Source of the DNA: Kribbella soli
Lineage (GTDB): Bacteria > Actinomycetota > Actinomycetes > Propionibacteriales > Kribbellaceae
Length of the DNA: 64,000 nt
Assembly (NCBI RefSeq): GCF_004331345.1
Contig: NZ_SJJZ01000002.1
Location: forward strand, 868,001-932,000
Direction of reading: 5' to 3'
Shown: positions 60,830 through 64,000 of the stretch, one piece after another
Layout of the letters: each line of letters starts with the position of its first letter
Position numbering within the stretch: position 1 is the stretch's first letter
Program-made: the position numbers and the translations under genes
The notes under the pieces: generated by a model
Database searches by the model: none
Told to the model about the DNA's origin: nothing
What the model saw: the letters and a program-made list of their open reading frames with translations, nothing else

Positions 60830-62248
60830 TCAGGCGGCGTACTCCCCGGCGGCCTGCCACTCGGCGGGCCCGTCGGACCCGGCTTCGTACTCCTCCAGCG
60901 GCACCTCGTCGGCCTGCCAGGCGGCCACCACCGGCTCGACGATCTCCCAGCAGCGCTCGGCGACGTCACCGCGCACCGAGAGCAGCGGGTCGCCGCGCAG
61001 AATGCCGTTCAGCACCTCGCCGTACGGGAGCACCGACGACGACGGCAGCGTCGCGTCCAGGAAGACCTGACCCATCGTGTACGGGCCGTCGACGCCGAGC
61101 GCCGGGACGGACAGCGACAGCTCCCCCGGGTTCAGACCGATTCGCAGGGTCTCGCCGTCGCGTCCGCCGTGCAGGCCGGACGGCAGGTGCCGCAGCGGCT
61201 TGAACTTGATCACGATCTCCTTGCGCGCGGCGCCGAGCGCCTTGCCCGATCGCAGCGTGAACGGGACACCCGCCCAGCGGTTCGTGCCCACCTCGACCGT
61301 CACCTCGGCCAGCGTCTCGGTCTCCCGGGCCGGGTCCACGCCCGCTTCACCGGCGTACGACGGAACCACGCGACCGTCCGCGATGCCCGCGGTGTACCGG
61401 GCCCGCCGGCTCGCCTCGATCGCGGAGCCGCGGTACAGGCGCGTACTGCGCAGCGCTCGAGCCATCTCGCTGCGTACCTCGACCGCGTCCATCGTGGCCG
61501 GGGCGTCCATCGCGAGCAGGGCGAGAACGAGTAGCAGGTGACTCTGAATCATGTCAACCAGCGCGCCCGCGTTGTCGTAGTACTGCGCGCGACCCTCGAG
61601 GCCGAGCGTCTCGTCGTACACGATCTCGACGCTCTCGATGTGTTCGGCGTTCCAGACCGGCTCGAACAGCCGGTTGGCGAACCGCAGGCCGATCAGGTTC
61701 AGGACGGCGGTGCGGCCGAGGAAGTGGTCGACGCGGTGCACGTTCTCCTCGGGGACGAGCGAGGCGACCAGTTTGTTCAGCGCGGCCGCGGACGCGGCGT
61801 CGGTGCCGAACGGCTTCTCGAACGCCAGCTCGGTGCCCTCCGGGAGCTCGACCCGCTGCAGCGTCTCGACGATCGCGGTCGTCACGGCCGGCGGCAGCGA
61901 GAAGTACAGCACCGGTGCCGGGCCGGCGAGCTCGAGGAGCGCGCGCAGGTGCCCGGGATCCGTCGGGTCGCCTGCGACGTACTGCGTGGTCCCCAGGGTC
62001 TCGGCCGCAACGGGCCCGATCTCCCCATGGGACTCGAAGGCAGTCCGCACGCGGCCCGTCCACTCGTCCGCCGCGAGCGGCGTCCGGCCGGTGCCGATGA
62101 TCCGCACAGCGGTGGCGCGCGTGCCGGCGAGCAGACTGCCCAGGCCGGGCAGCAGCAACCGGGAGCTCAGGTCGCCGCTGGCGCCGAAGATGACGACGGT
62201 ACGTTGAATCAACACGTGGACACCCAACGCTGGGGACGGGAAGCGCAT
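60830..62248 (-). CDS. zwf: Glucose-6-phosphate dehydrogenase, divergent
   Basis: The 472-residue protein has the NADP-binding GASGDLSSRLLLPG, EKPFGTDAASA, substrate site RVDHFLGRTAVLNLIGLRFAN (His175), and YYDNAGALVDMIQSHLL with the catalytic-base His. Compared with the usual RIDHYLGKE motif, Tyr is Phe and the phosphate-binding Lys is Arg. It should make 6-phosphogluconolactone from glucose 6-phosphate in the pentose phosphate or Entner-Doudoroff route; a paralogue is expected elsewhere. It starts 5 bp after the previous gene; GTG 62215 is another possible start. Confidence 0.9.
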   Translation of the reverse strand: MRFPSPALGVHVLIQRTVVIFGASGDLSSRLLLPGLGSLLAGTRATAVRIIGTGRTPLAADEWTGRVRTAFESHGEIGPVAAETLGTTQYVAGDPTDPGHLRALLELAGPAPVLYFSLPPAVTTAIVETLQRVELPEGTELAFEKPFGTDAASAAALNKLVASLVPEENVHRVDHFLGRTAVLNLIGLRFANRLFEPVWNAEHIESVEIVYDETLGLEGRAQYYDNAGALVDMIQSHLLLVLALLAMDAPATMDAVEVRSEMARALRSTRLYRGSAIEASRRARYTAGIADGRVVPSYAGEAGVDPARETETLAEVTVEVGTNRWAGVPFTLRSGKALGAARKEIVIKFKPLRHLPSGLHGGRDGETLRIGLNPGELSLSVPALGVDGPYTMGQVFLDATLPSSSVLPYGEVLNGILRGDPLLSVRGDVAERCWEIVEPVVAAWQADEVPLEEYEAGSDGPAEWQAAGEYAA

Positions 62249-62253
62249 TCCCG

Positions 62254-63525
62254 CTAGCTTACGGGGGTGGACTCGGCGGACGGGTACGGCGTGTCCGGCA
62301 GGCCGAGGTTGCGCCAGACGAAACGCGGGACCCAGCCCAGGAAACCGCGCAGGTATGCCGAGCAGAACGCGATCGCGGGCTGGCTGTGCTCCCCCGGCGT
62401 GAACCAGACCCAGTCCTCCACGATCCGGAACGGCGCACCCGGGGTCGCCATCAGATACTCCATCTGACGCGGATGAATCACGTCGTACGCGAACTTGGTG
62501 TCCGCCGAGCTGACCGCGAACCGGTCGTTGAACGCCTCGCTCTCGAAGCTGATGCCGTTGCGGAAACCCTTCGGCCCGACGCTGAGCTGTGGCATCCGGG
62601 CCGGCAACTGGAAGCCGAGGATCGCCTCGGAGTGGTTGTTGACCACGGTCCGCGTCTGCGTGTTGCCGTTGCTGTCGGTGTACGACTCGGTGTGCGACGT
62701 CTTCCAGTGGTGCTTGAACGCGACGAACGGCGGCCCGTCACCGTCCCGCCCGCGGATCACCTCGTCGGTGCGGTGACCGTAACCGCCACCCTTGACCGGC
62801 GTGTACTGCAGCAGGTTGTCGTCGGCGCCGATCCAGTACCAGTCCGGGTGGTGGTAGAACCTCAGCCGCGGCTCCGGCTCCGGCTGGATCCAGTGGTCGA
62901 GCGGCGTCGCGTCGATCGCCGCCGCGATCGCGCCGAGCTGCTCGAGCCAGACACCGAGCTGATCGAGCTCCTTGCGAGGCGGATTCAGTACGACGATCTG
63001 GTCGCCGTCGACGCCGAGGTTCACGCCAGGTTGGCCCGCCGCCAGCGCGTTCAGCTGCACGCACAGCTCCGAGGTCATCACCTCGTGCGCGAACGCCGGG
63101 TCCATCGCGCCGACCTGCCACCCCGGCCCGAGCTGCGCCGGAGCGACCACGCCGTGCGCGAGAATGCCGTACCGCGGTGCCGTCTCGCCGCCCGTGATCC
63201 ACAGCTCGGGGAGACGCCGCGACAACGTCACCATGCCGACCCAGCCCGACCAGTACGCCGACTTGTACTCGATCACCTGGAACGGCCGGCCGGTTGCGGT
63301 CATCCCGGTGATCTGGTCGTCGGGTTTGCGCACGAACCCGACCCCGAACGGCGGATTGCTCAGCCGAGCGACCGCGTCGAACGTCGGGCTGTTGACGAAG
63401 CTCCAGCCACGCTCTCGGATCGAACCGATGTACTGCTGCCGGCGGACGAGCGCGACGATCCCCCACACGATCGCAGCCACGACCAGCAGCAGCGCGATCA
63501 CCATCAAGACGATCAAACCGCTCAC
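62254..63525 (-). CDS. Membrane-anchored protein of unknown function
   Basis: The 423-residue protein has one N-terminal membrane helix (residues 3-27, LIVLMVIALLLVVAAIVWGIV), then a basic RRQQYIGSIRERGW and a large soluble part of mixed structure with many Trp, His and Pro residues (FYHHPDWYWIGADDNLLQYTP). It resembles uncharacterised actinobacterial proteins with a DUF3137-like part, but I cannot name the family with confidence. GGGGAGG stands 5 nt before GTG 63525. It overlaps nothing and is followed 5 bp later by zwf, so they may be one operon. Confidence 0.75.
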   Translation of the reverse strand: MSGLIVLMVIALLLVVAAIVWGIVALVRRQQYIGSIRERGWSFVNSPTFDAVARLSNPPFGVGFVRKPDDQITGMTATGRPFQVIEYKSAYWSGWVGMVTLSRRLPELWITGGETAPRYGILAHGVVAPAQLGPGWQVGAMDPAFAHEVMTSELCVQLNALAAGQPGVNLGVDGDQIVVLNPPRKELDQLGVWLEQLGAIAAAIDATPLDHWIQPEPEPRLRFYHHPDWYWIGADDNLLQYTPVKGGGYGHRTDEVIRGRDGDGPPFVAFKHHWKTSHTESYTDSNGNTQTRTVVNNHSEAILGFQLPARMPQLSVGPKGFRNGISFESEAFNDRFAVSSADTKFAYDVIHPRQMEYLMATPGAPFRIVEDWVWFTPGEHSQPAIAFCSAYLRGFLGWVPRFVWRNLGLPDTPYPSAESTPVS

Positions 63526-63579
63526 ATGTGCCTCCCCGATCCGGCTGCTTGCACACCGGACGATAACGCCGCGAGAGGA

Positions 63580-64000
63580 TCAGGCCAGGGCACTCGGCAG
63601 GGGTTCGGCATGGATGATCTGGAGCCGGCTGACCGCTCGGGTGAGGACGACGTACAGGCGGTGCAGGCCGCGGGGCTCGGCGGCGACGATGTGGGCCGGC
63701 TCGGCGACCACGACCGCGTCGAACTCCAGGCCCTTGGCCAGCGTGGCAGGCACGCACACCAGGCGCACGGTGTCGATCTCGTCCTCGGTCTCCCCGATCA
63801 GCGCCACTTCGAGTCCGGCCGCCGCGATCGCGTCCCGCAGGGCCACGACCTGGTCGTCCGCCGCGATCAGCGCCACCGAACCTTCGCCCTCGAGTGCCGC
63901 CCGGCACTCGGCCACCACCTGGTCCGCGAAGGTGGACGCGTCGGCCGGGATGATGCTCAGCGCGTCAGCGACCGTCCGGACGCCGCTCGGGGTGCCGAGC
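63580..64000 (-). CDS. Superfamily I helicase, HelD-like, C-terminus only
   Basis: About 139 C-terminal residues are visible; the gene enters from the right edge. It has DTVRLVCVPATLAKGLEFDAVVVAEPAHIV (UvrD-type motif V region) and LYVVLTRAVSRLQIIH (motif VI, with the Arg finger). The AKGLEFDAVVV sequence fits HelD, which removes stalled RNA polymerase. A UvrD-like DNA helicase is the alternative. Confidence 0.85.
   Translation of the reverse strand, partial: LGTPSGVRTVADALSIIPADASTFADQVVAECRAALEGEGSVALIAADDQVVALRDAIAAAGLEVALIGETEDEIDTVRLVCVPATLAKGLEFDAVVVAEPAHIVAAEPRGLHRLYVVLTRAVSRLQIIHAEPLPSALA

Overview
The window looks like chromosome from a high-GC, soil-type actinobacterium. The signs are strong G/C bias at third codon positions, frequent GTG starts, Shine-Dalgarno sites, heavy use of LacI/TetR/PucR/SARP regulators, secreted glycosidases, and a CUT1-type sugar ABC transporter with no ATPase of its own. 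Kribbella or a close relative in the Propionibacteriales is my best guess. It rests on general gene content, not on a marker gene. I saw no rRNA, tRNA, CRISPR array, transposase or prophage module.

Layout. 1-7.3 kb: a truncated DUF4091/GH123-like glycosidase, an Lrp regulator, a small RBBP9/YdeN-type hydrolase, a long palindrome, the pseudouridine-degradation pair psuK-psuG, an AraC regulator overlapping tail-to-tail with an MFS exporter, and a DUF6328 membrane protein. 7.3-17.7 kb: a minus-strand catabolic locus. In transcription order it holds a CaiB/BaiF CoA-transferase, a LacI regulator, a lipoprotein sugar-binding protein, two permeases, a Gfo/Idh/MocA dehydrogenase, a second CoA-transferase, a solute-binding-like protein without a signal peptide, a MaoC hydratase and a COG3618 lactonase/amidohydrolase. 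Three near-identical LacI-type operators sit before the two transcription units. This is the most unusual system in the window. It can be read as import, oxidation, lactone opening, CoA activation and (de)hydration of a carbohydrate-like substrate. 17.7-24.8 kb: an XRE-SARP-NB-ARC-TPR regulator, a secreted protein, a nitroreductase and a DHA2 drug exporter. 24.8-33.1 kb: a divergent NAD-dependent DNA ligase, an alpha/beta hydrolase with an epoxide hydrolase, an unrecognised 700-residue glycosidase-like protein, and a DUF4139 protein followed by a second copy of the palindrome.

33-41.5 kb: a Tat-exported multicopper oxidase with a small membrane protein and a divergent LysR; DUF2505 and GNAT genes; a decayed winged-helix gene; an orphan ECF sigma factor with a disordered Gly/Ser/Asn/Asp protein and an MT0933-like antitoxin ended by a strong terminator; TetR with a divergent quinone oxidoreductase; an SRPBCC protein and a DUF6069 remnant. 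41.5-54 kb: a secreted paralogue of the protein at 21.1 kb, a BON protein, a PucR regulator with a YdeP-like molybdopterin oxidoreductase, a GH92 mannosidase, a CrcB/Fluc pair, a glycolipid-binding protein, a SetA-like MFS exporter and a GH13 enzyme. 54-64 kb: a secreted NPP1/NLP-type protein, a TetR/ferritin-like operon with a perfect 16-bp palindrome, a GH27 alpha-galactosidase, a carboxylesterase, a divergent glucose-6-phosphate dehydrogenase, a large membrane-anchored protein of unknown function, and the C-terminus of a HelD-like helicase cut by the window end.

All calls come from reading the translated sequence. No database search was run.
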